The notes: generated from the letters alone by a model not told the origin. Shown: positions 42,850 to 51,458, numbered from the stretch's first letter. The stretch is 64,000 nt of DNA from Nocardia rhizosphaerihabitans (GCF_014646295.1 NZ_BMNE01000006.1:372001-436000); one strand, 5' to 3'. Program-made: numbers and translations.

Positions 42850-43854
42850 ATGCGTGCGGTGCAGGTCAAGGAATTCGGTGGTCCCGAAGTGCTCGAGATG
42901 CGGGAACTCCCTGCGCCGCAACCGGGTCCGGCCGAGGTGGTCGTCGACGTCGAGGTCGCCGACGTGATGTTCCTCGACACCCGGCTGCGCAGTGGCTGGG
43001 GCCAGGACTTCTTCCCGCTGAGCCCGCCGTATGTGCCCGGCGGCGCGATCGGCGGTGTCGTCTCCGTGGTCGGCGCCGAGGTCGATCCGGGCTGGGTCGG
43101 CAAGCGCGTGGTCACCCAGACCGCCGCCAGCGGTATCGGCGGCGGTGTGCCGACCGGCGGCTATGCCGAGAAGTCGCTCGCCAAGGCCGAGACACTGCTC
43201 GAGATCGCCGACGGGCTGAGCACGCAGCAGGCCGTCGCGCTCGCCCACGACGGTCGCACCGCGCTGGCGGTGTTCGATCATGCTGCCGTACAACCGGATT
43301 CGTGGGTGCTGATCACCGCGGCGGCAGGCGGGCTCGGCACCCTGCTCATCCAGCTGTCGGTGGCGGCGGGCGCCAAGGTGGTCGCGGCGGCGCGGGGAGT
43401 CGACAAACTCGCCCTCGCGGAACGACTCGGCGCGACCGCTGCCGTCGACTACTCGATCGACAACTGGGAGCAGCAGGTCCGCGAGATCACCGGTGGGGGA
43501 GCCCATGTCGTGTTCGACGGGACGGGTGGGACCATCGGCGGCCAGGCGCTGACCGCTGCTGCCGACAAGGGGCTCTTCCTCGGATACGGCTCCGCGGCAG
43601 GGGAGTTCGCGACAGTGGACGCGGATGCTGCTGCCGCCCGCGGGGTCACGGTGCTCGGACTGTTCGACATCGTCGCCGGCGAGGTCGACTGGTCCGCCCT
43701 CGCTCGCCGCGCGCAGGCCGATGTCGTCGCGGGAAGGCTGGAAGTGGTTATCGGACAGACGTTTCCGATTGACCAGGTAGAACAGGCGCACTCGGCGATC
43801 GAGAGCCGATCGGCACTCGGTCGTACTCTGTTGACGATCGGCGCGTCATTGTAA
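42850..43854 (+). CDS. zinc-binding-dehydrogenase-type quinone oxidoreductase (MDR family)
   Basis: 334 residues from the ATG at 42850, with GAAGGAG eight bases before. MRAVQVKEFGGPEVLE is the standard N-terminus of quinone reductase/MDR proteins. VLITAAAGGLGTLLIQLSVAAGAKVVAAA is the NADPH-binding AxxGxxG motif. Catalytic zinc cysteines are absent, as in QOR-type enzymes. Probably reduces quinones or enones. An inverted repeat AACTTAT/ATAAGTT flanks the end of the gene. Confidence 0.9.
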   Translation: MRAVQVKEFGGPEVLEMRELPAPQPGPAEVVVDVEVADVMFLDTRLRSGWGQDFFPLSPPYVPGGAIGGVVSVVGAEVDPGWVGKRVVTQTAASGIGGGVPTGGYAEKSLAKAETLLEIADGLSTQQAVALAHDGRTALAVFDHAAVQPDSWVLITAAAGGLGTLLIQLSVAAGAKVVAAARGVDKLALAERLGATAAVDYSIDNWEQQVREITGGGAHVVFDGTGGTIGGQALTAAADKGLFLGYGSAAGEFATVDADAAAARGVTVLGLFDIVAGEVDWSALARRAQADVVAGRLEVVIGQTFPIDQVEQAHSAIESRSALGRTLLTIGASL

Positions 43855-43895
43855 CTTATAGTGCGCCGCAAGGGAATACGCGATAAGTTCATACT

Positions 43896-44045
43896 GTGCA
43901 GGGAATTATTGTCGTTGCGGTGATAGTTGCGGTTCTCTTGTTGGTCGGCGGGGTGATCAGGCTGGCCAGCAACCCGAGCGGTATGGAGCGGCGTGACCGT
44001 GAGAAGCGGGCACGCGCACGCCGACCGAAGGTCGAAAAGGCTTAG
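43896..44045 (+). CDS. 49-residue single-helix membrane peptide
   Basis: A GTG-started frame gives an N-terminal membrane helix (QGIIVVAVIVAVLLLVGGVI) followed by a strongly basic tail (MERRDREKRARARRPKVEKA). The helix-plus-positive-tail layout and coding-like third positions support a real gene. It is too short for routine length cut-offs. Its stop overlaps the stop of the convergent Ddn-like gene by four bases. Function unknown. Confidence 0.6.
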   Translation: MQGIIVVAVIVAVLLLVGGVIRLASNPSGMERRDREKRARARRPKVEKA

Positions 44046-44482
44046 CCTTCCTCGGTTTTCGGTTGCAGTACCACCACGGCGATCGGTCGCCGCGTCTTCG
44101 TCTGATAGCCGCGGTACCGGTCGCCGTTGACTGCGTTCACCAGCTCCCATCGCCGGGCGTAGTCCGGATCGTCCGGGTAGGTCGCCCGCGCTGTCACGGC
44201 GACCTTGCGCGTCCCCACCTGGATCTCACACTCCGGCTGCGCCTTCACATTCGCCAGCCACCCCGGCGGTCGCGGCGACCCGCCGTTCGACGCGGTCACC
44301 AGAAAGTCCGCGCCGTCCTCGGCGTAGGTCAACGCCGAGGTCCGCGCCTGCCCGGTCTTACGCCCCACCGTCCGCAACAACAAGGTCGGATTCCCGAACA
44401 ACAACCGGTGCCCCACCAGCCCACCGCTGTGCTCGTACACCCACTGATGCCCCCGCAGAACCCGCACGAAGATGTCGGTCAT
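44042..44482 (-). CDS. nitroreductase-family deazaflavin (F420)-dependent oxidoreductase, Ddn-like
   Basis: 146 residues from the ATG at 44482. The sequence LLLRTVGRKTGQARTSALTY then FLVTASNGGSPRPPGWLANV is diagnostic of the Ddn/FDOR-A split-barrel family, which reduces quinones and nitro compounds with reduced F420. The C-terminal RWELVNAVNGDRYRGYQTKT is also typical. Likely role: menaquinone protection or xenobiotic reduction. Confidence 0.92.
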   Translation of the reverse strand: MTDIFVRVLRGHQWVYEHSGGLVGHRLLFGNPTLLLRTVGRKTGQARTSALTYAEDGADFLVTASNGGSPRPPGWLANVKAQPECEIQVGTRKVAVTARATYPDDPDYARRWELVNAVNGDRYRGYQTKTRRPIAVVVLQPKTEEG

Positions 44483-44588
44483 GCCCCCATCCTCGCCCGC
44501 CCCGCCGTACCTCGCCACCCGGCTCGCCAAGTGGTCAACCGCGCACCCACCGGGTACCATGCGACTCGTTCGCGGACACCCGCGACCA

Positions 44589-44662
44589 GGGGCGGTAGCT
44601 CAGTCGGTTAGAGCCGCGGACTCATAATCCGCTGGTCGTGGGTTCGAGCCCCACCCGCCCCA
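44589..44662 (+). tRNA. tRNA-Met (anticodon CAT)
   Basis: Acceptor GGGGCGG (44589-44595) pairs with CCGCCCC (44655-44661), with discriminator A at 44662. The anticodon loop CTCATAA (44621-44627) has CAT at 44623-44625. T stem GTGGG/CCCAC encloses TTCGAGC. CCA is not encoded. A CAT anticodon can also belong to lysidine-modified tRNA-Ile, which cannot be fully excluded from sequence alone. Confidence 0.93.
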
Positions 44663-44713
44663 CTTCCCCCGGGAAGCTCGATGGGCAACATCCGGATCAT
44701 CCCGGACGCCCAC

Positions 44714-45163
44714 TCAGTGACCGTCTGGGGCCAGAAACTCGAGCCGGTTGCCGACGGAGTCATGGCTATGGAACCGGCGCCGACCAGGAATCTCGGCGGG
44801 ATCAGCCCACACAACCGGAAACCCGGCGGTGCTCAACGCTGTAGCCGTCGCGTCCACATCGACCACGAACGCCGGATGCGCCTTTCGCGCGGGGCGGAAG
44901 TCCTCCTCCACCCCGGCATGCAGCTCACTGTCTGGACCTCCAACCCCTGGCACGCGGAACCAGCATCCACCGCGCGCCGCCAGCAGCGGGGGCTTCGGCA
45001 ACTCGATCCAGCCCAGAACACCCCCGTAGAACTCTCGAAGCCGATCCTCGCTGCCCGCCGGACATCCCACCTGCACGTGATGAAGCACCCCGTCACCCCA
45101 TGGCACACGGTGACCATGCCACGGCGCACCAACTTTCCGAAGGGCTACAGTCTGCTCCAGCAC
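44714..45163 (-). CDS. VOC/glyoxalase-fold protein
   Basis: 149 residues with a GTG start at 45163 after AGGGGCGAG; internal GTG codons near residues 20-26 are alternatives. VLHHVQVGCPAGSEDRLREFYGGVLGWIELPKPP is the first beta-alpha-beta unit of the VOC fold. FVVDVDATATALSTAGFPVVW and the final NRLEFLAPDGH complete the second. The histidine and glutamate at usual metal positions are present. Such proteins include dioxygenases and bleomycin-type resistance proteins. Confidence 0.78.
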   Translation of the reverse strand: MLEQTVALRKVGAPWHGHRVPWGDGVLHHVQVGCPAGSEDRLREFYGGVLGWIELPKPPLLAARGGCWFRVPGVGGPDSELHAGVEEDFRPARKAHPAFVVDVDATATALSTAGFPVVWADPAEIPGRRRFHSHDSVGNRLEFLAPDGH

Positions 45164-45189
45164 CTCGCCCCTTGCCTCTCGTCAGGAAG

Positions 45190-45435
45190 ACTGCCGCCCC
45201 GAGCGCTGAATTGCGAAGCCTCACAGTTCATGTCGATACCGGACGATGGAGCGAGGAAGTGCCCACGGCAGTGGACCTGGCGGTGCCCGCAGGCAAGATC
45301 GCTGCCCTGCTCGGTGGTCCGGGGGAGCTGGGAAGACCACACGTGCAAGCCCTCTGGCGAGCAAGCCGACCAGGGAACCCGAACCGGGCACTCCCGGAAG
45401 GGCAGGGTGCCCTCGCTTGTTCTCCGGTTAGGGTG
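45190..45435 (+). pseudogene. decayed ABC-type ATPase fragment with a frameshift at Walker A
   Basis: One frame reads LRSLTVHVDTGRWSEEVP, then TAVDLAVPAGKIAALLGGPG, which is the usual beta-strand lead into an ABC ATPase P-loop. At that point the frame gives GELGRPH, while shifting frame restores GGAGKTTRASPL, i.e. an intact GxGKTT. Downstream frames are short and unalignable. There is no Walker B or signature motif. This fits a 5' gene fragment inactivated by an indel at the P-loop. Confidence 0.5.
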
Positions 45436-45439
45436 ATGT

Positions 45440-46024
45440 GTGGCGACCTTGGACTCTGATGATGAGATCACCGCCGCGACCATCGGCGAGCTGGAACCGT
45501 ACGCGGTCAAAGTGGTCATCGAGGATTACAACCCTGGATGGCCGATCTGGTACTCGGAAGAGGAAGCAGCAATCCGAGCGGCACTGGGCGTGCTGGTCTT
45601 GCGCATCGAGCACACCGGCTCGACCGCTGTGCGCGGGCTCGCGGCGAAACCGGTTATCGACATCCTGTTGGTCGTCCCGGACACCGCCGATGAGGACGCC
45701 TACATTCCTGCTCTCGAGGCTGCCGGGTACACGCTGCGCATCCGGGAACCGAACTGGCTTCAACACCGCTGCCTTATCCGGCGGACAGAGAACGGTGCAC
45801 CATGGAGCGTCAACCTGCACGTTTTCTCCCCAGAACTAGGCGCCGTCGAGATCGAGCGGATACTCGCCTTCCGCGACTGGCTTCGCACTCATGACGAGGA
45901 CCGGGTCTACTACGAGCGGATCAAACGGGAACTCGGTCAACACGATTGGAAGTTCGTGCAGCACTACGCCAACGCCAAGAGTGATGTCGTCGAGGAAATC
46001 CTGCGCCGAGCCCAGCGAGGTTGA
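45440..46024 (+). CDS. GrpB/UPF0157 nucleotidyltransferase-fold protein
   Basis: 194 residues from a GTG. The family core is obvious: IEHTGSTAVRGLAAKPVIDILLVVPD, with the two acidic residues of the nucleotidyltransferase fold, followed by LQHRCLIRRTENG and NLHVFSPE. Most members are single domain, as here. In some systems GrpB is fused to dephospho-CoA kinase; no such domain is present. Substrate unknown. Confidence 0.92.
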   Translation: MATLDSDDEITAATIGELEPYAVKVVIEDYNPGWPIWYSEEEAAIRAALGVLVLRIEHTGSTAVRGLAAKPVIDILLVVPDTADEDAYIPALEAAGYTLRIREPNWLQHRCLIRRTENGAPWSVNLHVFSPELGAVEIERILAFRDWLRTHDEDRVYYERIKRELGQHDWKFVQHYANAKSDVVEEILRRAQRG

Positions 46025-46090
46025 GCCCTCCGGTGCGAACGCTTCGAGCGCCACGGTCTTCGCGCGAGTTCCCGTTCGACCTGCGCAAAT

Positions 46091-46684
46091 CTATGGTTCC
46101 CCGATGCGCCAACCTGTCAGCATCGCGTGAACGGCATTGTCCAGCAGGGTGATTCGATCGGCGGGGACGCCGATCGGGATCTTGCCTGCCGCGGCCAGTC
46201 CGGCGATTCCGTGCACCGTCCCCCAGATCATCGCGGTCCTGCGTGCCACTTCGTCTTCGTCCACCCCGGCGGGCTGGTTGGCGGCGACGGTGGTCGACAG
46301 GACGGTCCAATATCGGGTCGCGGCGGTGAGCAGGACGGGATCGTCGCTCATCGCGACGAGTGGGCCGAATGCGAGTGCGTGCACGTGGGGCCGCGTATCG
46401 ACGAAGCCGACGTAGGCGCGCACGAGGGCGCGCAGCCGGTCCTCCGGGGAGGGCCCCGCGGTGGCTACCGCGGTCTCGGCATCGGCCGCGGCTTGCGCGA
46501 GTCCAGCGCCCGCTACGGCAGCGAGGAAGCGACGACGGTCGCCGAAGTGCACATACGGGGCCTGATGGCTGGTGCCGAGGGCTTGTGCCACCTTGCGGAT
46601 GCTCAATGTCTCCGGAGGCTCGTCGCGGAGGAGATCCAGGGCGGTCGCGATGAGCCGATCGCGCAGCGTCGCGTTCGCTGACAC
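46091..46684 (-). CDS. TetR-family regulator with WHG-type C-terminal domain
   Basis: 197 residues. The helix-turn-helix is LSIRKVAQALGTSHQAPYVHFGDRRRFLAAVA (about residues 26-58). The C-terminal MIWGTVHGIAGLAAAGK is the WHG-domain signature, with H in WGTVHG. It is divergent from an alpha/beta hydrolase gene and separated from it by three short perfect palindromes. Confidence 0.9.
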   Translation of the reverse strand: MSANATLRDRLIATALDLLRDEPPETLSIRKVAQALGTSHQAPYVHFGDRRRFLAAVAGAGLAQAAADAETAVATAGPSPEDRLRALVRAYVGFVDTRPHVHALAFGPLVAMSDDPVLLTAATRYWTVLSTTVAANQPAGVDEDEVARRTAMIWGTVHGIAGLAAAGKIPIGVPADRITLLDNAVHAMLTGWRIGEP

Positions 46685-46703
46685 AGAGCACCTTCCGTCG
46701 TGG

Positions 46704-46755
46704 TTGACAGTGTCAATCTACCGGTCGATACTGTATCTAAGGTTGACACTGTCAA
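46704..46755. promoter_or_regulatory. three perfect palindromes in a divergent promoter region
   Basis: TTGACAGTGTCAA at 46704-46716, GATACTGTATC at 46727-46737 and TTGACACTGTCAA at 46743-46755. The first and third share the same arms around a different centre and lie 39 bases apart, centre to centre. The TTGACA inside them may double as -35 boxes, so repressor binding would exclude RNA polymerase. Confidence 0.75.
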
Positions 46756-46771
46756 TCGAAGGATGGCAGCG

Positions 46772-47596
46772 ATGTCCGAGCAGATCATCGAGACAACCGT
46801 CGGCCCGCTGGCCGTGCGTGACACGGACCCGGACGGCATGCTCCCGCCCGCTGTCCTCTGGCACAGCCTGTTCGTCGACAGCCGCAGTTGGGTGCGCGTC
46901 GAGCCCGCGCTGGCCCGCGATCGCCGGCTCGTCATCGTCACGGGTCCCGGACACGGCACGAGCGGCGACTGCGGTCGCCGGTACACGCAAGGAGAATGTG
47001 CCGAGGCCGCGGTCCAGGTGCTCGACCGGCTCGGCGTCGATGTGCCCGTCGACTGGGTCGGGAACGCGTGGGGTGGTCATGTGGGCATCCTCGTCGCCGC
47101 CGGGCACCCCGAACTCGTTCGTACGCTCGTCACCGCGGGCACGCCCGTGCGCGCGTACACGTGGAAGGGGCGACAGCGGACGCGACTGCTGCTCGTGCTC
47201 TACCGCCTCCTCGGCCCGGCTCGGTTCCTGATCGACATCCTGAGCAAGGTGCTGCTGTCACCGCGCACGTGGGCCAGCGATCCGGCGGCCGTCGCGATGG
47301 TGGGCGAGGAGTTCGGCGCGGCGGACCGGCGCGCGATGGCCAACGCGATCGTCTCGGTCTCGCTGCGCCGTCGCGACCTCACGCCGGCACTGCCTGCGGT
47401 TCAGGCGCCGACGCTGTTCCTCACCGGCAGCGACCATGCCGACTGGACTCCCGAGCAGGCGCGGGCGTCCGCAGCTGTGTTGCCGTCGGGATCGGCGGCT
47501 GTCGTCGATGGGGCGGCCTATCTCCTTCCGCTCGAGCGGCCGGACGAGTTCGTTCGGGCAGTGGAGGAGTTCTGGGCTAGGTGTGCCGTCTCGTGA
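46772..47596 (+). CDS. alpha/beta hydrolase
   Basis: 274 residues from the ATG at 46772, with GAAGG upstream. Oxyanion region LWHSLFVDSRSW, nucleophile elbow in VGNAWGGHVG (tryptophan in place of the usual Ser at the GxSxG centre, so activity is uncertain), acid in LTGSDHADWTPE, and a C-terminal segment without a clear histidine. The family includes haloperoxidase-like and lactonase enzymes. Probable target of the divergent TetR. Confidence 0.82.
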   Translation: MSEQIIETTVGPLAVRDTDPDGMLPPAVLWHSLFVDSRSWVRVEPALARDRRLVIVTGPGHGTSGDCGRRYTQGECAEAAVQVLDRLGVDVPVDWVGNAWGGHVGILVAAGHPELVRTLVTAGTPVRAYTWKGRQRTRLLLVLYRLLGPARFLIDILSKVLLSPRTWASDPAAVAMVGEEFGAADRRAMANAIVSVSLRRRDLTPALPAVQAPTLFLTGSDHADWTPEQARASAAVLPSGSAAVVDGAAYLLPLERPDEFVRAVEEFWARCAVS

Positions 47597-47630
47597 TGGT
47601 GACTCCGACCGTCGCCGATCTGCCGGATGA

Positions 47631-48836
47631 TCACCCGTGCCCGATCGGCGCAGCGGCTCGCGCCGCGTCGGTGTCGGTCCGGTCCCGCAGCAGCTGCGCA
47701 CGCCGGTCCCCCTTGGCCCAGGTATGCGTGCCAGGCTTACGCGCCTCGGTCGCCAGTTGCTTGATGGTGTGGGCGCACACGAACTCCTTCAGCTTCGCGC
47801 CGGGGCGGCCGCCGAGGTGGTACCACTTGGCGGCATCGTCCTTGTCGGCGAACTGGAAGACGCCCGCGTGGCGGCCGAGGCTGAGGCACTGACCAGCGAA
47901 GCCCAGGTCGATCGGGTCGGGGCGCCGGTCGGTGATCCGGTGCAGGATCGTGTCGGCGGCGTGCGCGCCCAAGGGGCCCGCGGCCTGACAGCTCATCCGG
48001 AACGGCAGGTTCGACGGTGCCGCCGAATCGCCCGCCGCGACGATCCGGTCGTCGTCGATGCTGGTCAAGGTCTCGTCGGTGAGCAGGCGGCCGACGGCGT
48101 CGGTGCGCAGGCCGCTGCGGGTCGCCAGGTCGGGGACGCCGAAGCCTGCGGTCCAGATGGTGACCGCGCTGCGGAGGGCATGGCCGCCGCTGAGCCGCAC
48201 GGCATCCTCGGTCACCTCGACGACCTTCGCGTCGGGGCCTTCGAGGATCGTCACACCGAGCGCGGTCAGCCGCTTGGCGACCGCGCGCCGACCGCGCGCG
48301 TGCAGGTACGGGCCGAGCACATCGCCGCAGATCAGCGTCACGGCGCGACCCTGCTCCGCCAGCTCGGCGGCCGTCTCGATCCCGGTCGGCCCCGCGCCGA
48401 CCACCGTCACCGTGGCCGTCGCCGCCGTGGCGTCGAGCGCGGGTGCCAGCCGCTGCGCTTCCTCCAAACTCGCGATCGGATAGGCGAATTCGGCCGCGCC
48501 CGGTACGCGCGGCGCCGCACTGCCGCTGCCCACCGCGTAGATCAGGTAGTCGTAGCCGATCGTGTCGCCGCCGGCCAGCGTCACGGTGCGCCCGGCCGCG
48601 TCGATCCCGGTCACCGCATCGACCATCAGTCGCACACCCGGCGCCAGTACCTCGCTGTACTCGGTGACCGCGTCGTCGGTCCCACCTACCAGCTGATGCA
48701 ACCGAATGCGCTCGACGAACCGTGCTCGCGGGTTGATCACCGTCACCGCCACCTCGGCCCGCTGCGTCAGCCGATTGGCCGCCATCACACCCGCGTACCC
48801 GCCACCGATCACGACCACATCGATCTTCTCGCTCAT
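47631..48836 (-). CDS. type II NADH dehydrogenase-like FAD/NAD flavoprotein
   Basis: 401 residues from the ATG at 48836 (GGAGAGACCG before it). VVVIGGGYAGVMAANRL is the FAD motif, VTVVGAGPTGIETAAELAEQG the NADH motif, and RIVAAGDSAAP the second FAD contact. The C-terminal part lacks the long membrane-anchoring tail of respiratory Ndh, so it may be a soluble or peripheral quinone reductase, or an AIF-like protein. Confidence 0.88.
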   Translation of the reverse strand: MSEKIDVVVIGGGYAGVMAANRLTQRAEVAVTVINPRARFVERIRLHQLVGGTDDAVTEYSEVLAPGVRLMVDAVTGIDAAGRTVTLAGGDTIGYDYLIYAVGSGSAAPRVPGAAEFAYPIASLEEAQRLAPALDATAATATVTVVGAGPTGIETAAELAEQGRAVTLICGDVLGPYLHARGRRAVAKRLTALGVTILEGPDAKVVEVTEDAVRLSGGHALRSAVTIWTAGFGVPDLATRSGLRTDAVGRLLTDETLTSIDDDRIVAAGDSAAPSNLPFRMSCQAAGPLGAHAADTILHRITDRRPDPIDLGFAGQCLSLGRHAGVFQFADKDDAAKWYHLGGRPGAKLKEFVCAHTIKQLATEARKPGTHTWAKGDRRAQLLRDRTDTDAARAAAPIGHG

Positions 48837-48929
48837 CGGTCTCTCCTTCACTCGAGGGCTTCGGGCATAGGACGCCACCGGACCACTCGATGTGACAGTG
48901 TGTGACGCGAGTCACTGCGCGAGGCGACT

Positions 48930-49688
48930 TCAGGCGCGTGAGCTCGCGAGCAGCTCGCTCCACCGCTGGATGACGAGTTCGGTGTAGTCGTCGGCGGTGA
49001 TGTCGTAGGCGCCGAGGGCGTAGCCGTCGTTAGCTTCGACCAGGGCCGTGCGGCCGTCGGCCAGCACGCCGAAGTCGATGCCGTGCGCGATCGGCGCGGT
49101 CGCGGTCCGGTGGTATGCCGCGACGGCGGACTCGACCACGCCCATGTCCAGGGTGATGGTGCGATCGCCGTCGTAATGGTCGACGGTCACGATCCGTCCG
49201 TCGATCACGTAGACGCGGTACTCGGTGCGCCAGGCCACGACCTCGGAACATCGGACCCGTCGTCGCCGGCTGGTGCTGTGCCACGCGATGGCATCGCGTT
49301 CGGAATAGCAGACCGTTCCGGTGAAGCGCTTGCGCCGGTCGGCCGGTTTCACGAATACCGGTGTCGCCGAACCGGTATCGAGTGCGCTCTCGACCTCGCC
49401 CAGGGTCGATGTCCACACTCTGCGCCCGAGGTAGTCGCGCAGGGCCTCGGGGTAGTCGTCGGGCTCGGGCACCGGAATGCGCAGTTGGCGCATCGCGCCG
49501 TGCATAGCGTCGGTGTCGCCGGCGATGAAGGTGTCCGGCCCCAAGGGCAACTGCCGGTGGTGGATCCGCTTCATGCTGTAGTGGCGGACCGGAATGCCGC
49601 GACGCTTCAGCCCTTCGGTGAGTAACCGCTCTTCGTGCCGCATCGGACCCGAGCCGGCGTATTGCAGAAACGCGACATCGAACCTCAT
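48930..49688 (-). CDS. ATP-grasp domain protein
   Basis: 252 residues. The central TPVFVKPADRRKRFTGTVCY and SEVVAWRTEYRVYVIDGRIV correspond to the ATP-binding half of the compact ATP-grasp (R2K-like) clade. HGIDFGVLADGRTALVEANDGYALG supplies the metal-binding Glu/Asn pair. Such proteins join carboxylates to amines or thiols. The partner substrate is unknown and no peptide precursor is adjacent. Confidence 0.85.
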   Translation of the reverse strand: MRFDVAFLQYAGSGPMRHEERLLTEGLKRRGIPVRHYSMKRIHHRQLPLGPDTFIAGDTDAMHGAMRQLRIPVPEPDDYPEALRDYLGRRVWTSTLGEVESALDTGSATPVFVKPADRRKRFTGTVCYSERDAIAWHSTSRRRRVRCSEVVAWRTEYRVYVIDGRIVTVDHYDGDRTITLDMGVVESAVAAYHRTATAPIAHGIDFGVLADGRTALVEANDGYALGAYDITADDYTELVIQRWSELLASSRA

Positions 49689-49729
49689 CTTCCCAATGAT
49701 TCGCCACCGCAGCGTGGTTCGTGGGGTGA

Positions 49730-50311
49730 TTACTGATTATGCAATCCCCGCACCAGGAGTGCGACCACGCGACGAGGGTTGTAGCGGGGGTGGCTTCCGG
49801 CTCCGATGCACAGGTTGCCGACCGCGCGCAGGAACTCGTAAGGGTCTGTGCCGGAGGTGATTTCGCCTGCGTCTGTGGCGGCTTCGAGGAGCTGGGCGCA
49901 GGTGGGGATGAGGCGGTCGAGGAAGTAGGTGTGCAGGGTTTCGAAGGCGGCGTCGTCGGACTGGAGTGCTTCGGCGAGGCCGTGTTTGGTGGCGAGGAAG
50001 TCGACGAACTGATCGATCCAGGCGGTGAGGGCGGCGTGGGGGGAGTCGCTGGCGGCCAGGAGGGCGGGGCCCGCTTCGGCGCAGGCTTCGACCTGATGGC
50101 GGTAGACCGCGACGATGAGGTCCGCGCGGGTGGGGAAGTGGCGGTAGATCGTGCCGACGCCGACGCCCGCCGCCGCGGCGATATCGCGCACGGGGACGTC
50201 GACGCCGGAGGCGACGAAGGCCGCGGCGGCCGCGTCGAGCAGGGTCTGCTGGTTGCGCAGGGCGTCGGCGCGCTTGCGGGGCGCCGCGGGTGCACTGTCG
50301 TTGTCGGCCAC
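49730..50311 (-). CDS. TetR-family regulator
   Basis: 193 residues from a GTG at 50311, preceded by CCGGAGG. The helix-turn-helix DIAAAAGVGVGTIYRHFPTRADLIVAVYR is near residues 41-70. The C-terminal ligand domain is all helical (LLEAATDAGEITSGTDPYEF). Two GGAAC...GTTCC palindromes lie in the short region before the divergent aldo/keto reductase gene, which is its likely target. Confidence 0.9.
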   Translation of the reverse strand: MADNDSAPAAPRKRADALRNQQTLLDAAAAAFVASGVDVPVRDIAAAAGVGVGTIYRHFPTRADLIVAVYRHQVEACAEAGPALLAASDSPHAALTAWIDQFVDFLATKHGLAEALQSDDAAFETLHTYFLDRLIPTCAQLLEAATDAGEITSGTDPYEFLRAVGNLCIGAGSHPRYNPRRVVALLVRGLHNQ

Positions 50312-50334
50312 TATGCCTCCGGGGGTTGGCAAGC

Positions 50335-50374
50335 GGAACAATGTTCCGTATGTTGATTATCGGAACGTGGTTCC
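50335..50374. promoter_or_regulatory. two related palindromes GGAAC-N3-GTTCC
   Basis: GGAACAATGTTCC at 50335-50347 and GGAACGTGGTTCC at 50362-50374 share identical five-base arms and differ only in the centre. They are 27 bases apart, centre to centre. They sit between the TetR start and the aldo/keto reductase gene. Confidence 0.75.
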
Positions 50375-50438
50375 GTTTATTCAGGATGTCAGATCCGGCG
50401 ACCTGAACCAAGTCACACAGCTCTCAGAGGGGCAACTC

Positions 50439-51458
50439 ATGCAGTACCGCAGCCTCGGCCGCACCGGCGTGCAGGTCAGCAGTCTCGTGCTCGGCGCGAT
50501 GAACTTCGGCCGGTTGGGCAATTCCACGCAGGACGAGGTCACCGCCATGGTCGACGTCGCCCTCGACGGCGGCATCAACCTCATCGACACCGCCGACATG
50601 TACGGGCAGGGCGAGTCGGAGGAACTGATCGGCAAGGCCATCGCGGGCCGCCGCGACGACATCGTGCTGGCCACGAAGGCGAGCATGCCGATGGGGGAGG
50701 AACGCAATCACCGGGGCGGTTCGCGCCGCTGGCTGGTGACCGCGCTCGACGACAGCCTGCGCCGCCTCGGCGTCGACCACATCGACCTCTATCAGATCCA
50801 CCGCTGGGACCCGAGTGTCAGCGACGAGGAGACGCTGTCGGCGCTGACCGACCTGCAGCGGGCGGGCAAGATCCGCTACTTCGGCTCGTCGACATTTCCC
50901 GCGTACCGCATCGTGCAGGCACAGTGGGCGGCGCGGGAATATCACCTGAGCCGGTATGTCACCGAGCAACCGAACTACTCGATCCTGCAGCGCGGCATCG
51001 AAACCCACGTCCTGCCGGTCACTCAGGAGTACGGGCTCGGCGTGCTGGTGTGGAGTCCGCTGGCGTCGGGCTGGCTCTCGGGCGCGATCCGCGCCGACCG
51101 CGAGATCGTCACCAGCCGTGCGGCCTTCATGCCACACCGCTTCGACACCGCGATCCCGGCCAATCAAGCCAAGATGAACGCCGTCGAGCAGCTGGCCGTG
51201 GTCGCCGACCAGGCCGGGCTGACCGTGATCCAGCTCGCCCTCGGCTTCGTCACCGCCCACCCAGGCGTCACCAGCGCCATCATCGGCCCACGCACCATGG
51301 CGCACTTGCACTCTCAGCTCGCGGCCGCTGACACCGTGCTGCCCGCCGATGTGCTCGACGCGATCGACTCCATCGTCGCCCCGGGCGTCGACCTTGCTCC
51401 CGAAGAAAAGCACGACACCCCACCGTCGCTGCTCGACGCCGCACTGCGCCGCCGCTGA
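50439..51458 (+). CDS. aldo/keto reductase
   Basis: 339 residues from the ATG at 50439. LIDTADMYGQGESEELIG carries the catalytic Asp and Tyr, ATKASMP the Lys, and DLYQIHRWDP the His of the AKR tetrad. SAIIGPRTMAHLHSQL is the NADPH-binding C-terminal motif. It is an NADPH-dependent carbonyl reductase of the AKR11/12-like group. Probably induced through the divergent TetR. Confidence 0.93.
   Translation: MQYRSLGRTGVQVSSLVLGAMNFGRLGNSTQDEVTAMVDVALDGGINLIDTADMYGQGESEELIGKAIAGRRDDIVLATKASMPMGEERNHRGGSRRWLVTALDDSLRRLGVDHIDLYQIHRWDPSVSDEETLSALTDLQRAGKIRYFGSSTFPAYRIVQAQWAAREYHLSRYVTEQPNYSILQRGIETHVLPVTQEYGLGVLVWSPLASGWLSGAIRADREIVTSRAAFMPHRFDTAIPANQAKMNAVEQLAVVADQAGLTVIQLALGFVTAHPGVTSAIIGPRTMAHLHSQLAAADTVLPADVLDAIDSIVAPGVDLAPEEKHDTPPSLLDAALRRR

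Noticed and set aside
43853..43889. Inverted repeat AACTTAT/ATAAGTT after the quinone oxidoreductase
   Set aside because: Arms are only seven bases and AT-rich with a 23-base spacer; it may be chance or part of the next promoter.
50424..51413. A 329-codon minus-strand frame across the aldo/keto reductase
   Set aside because: Antisense shadow of a gene with the full AKR catalytic tetrad.
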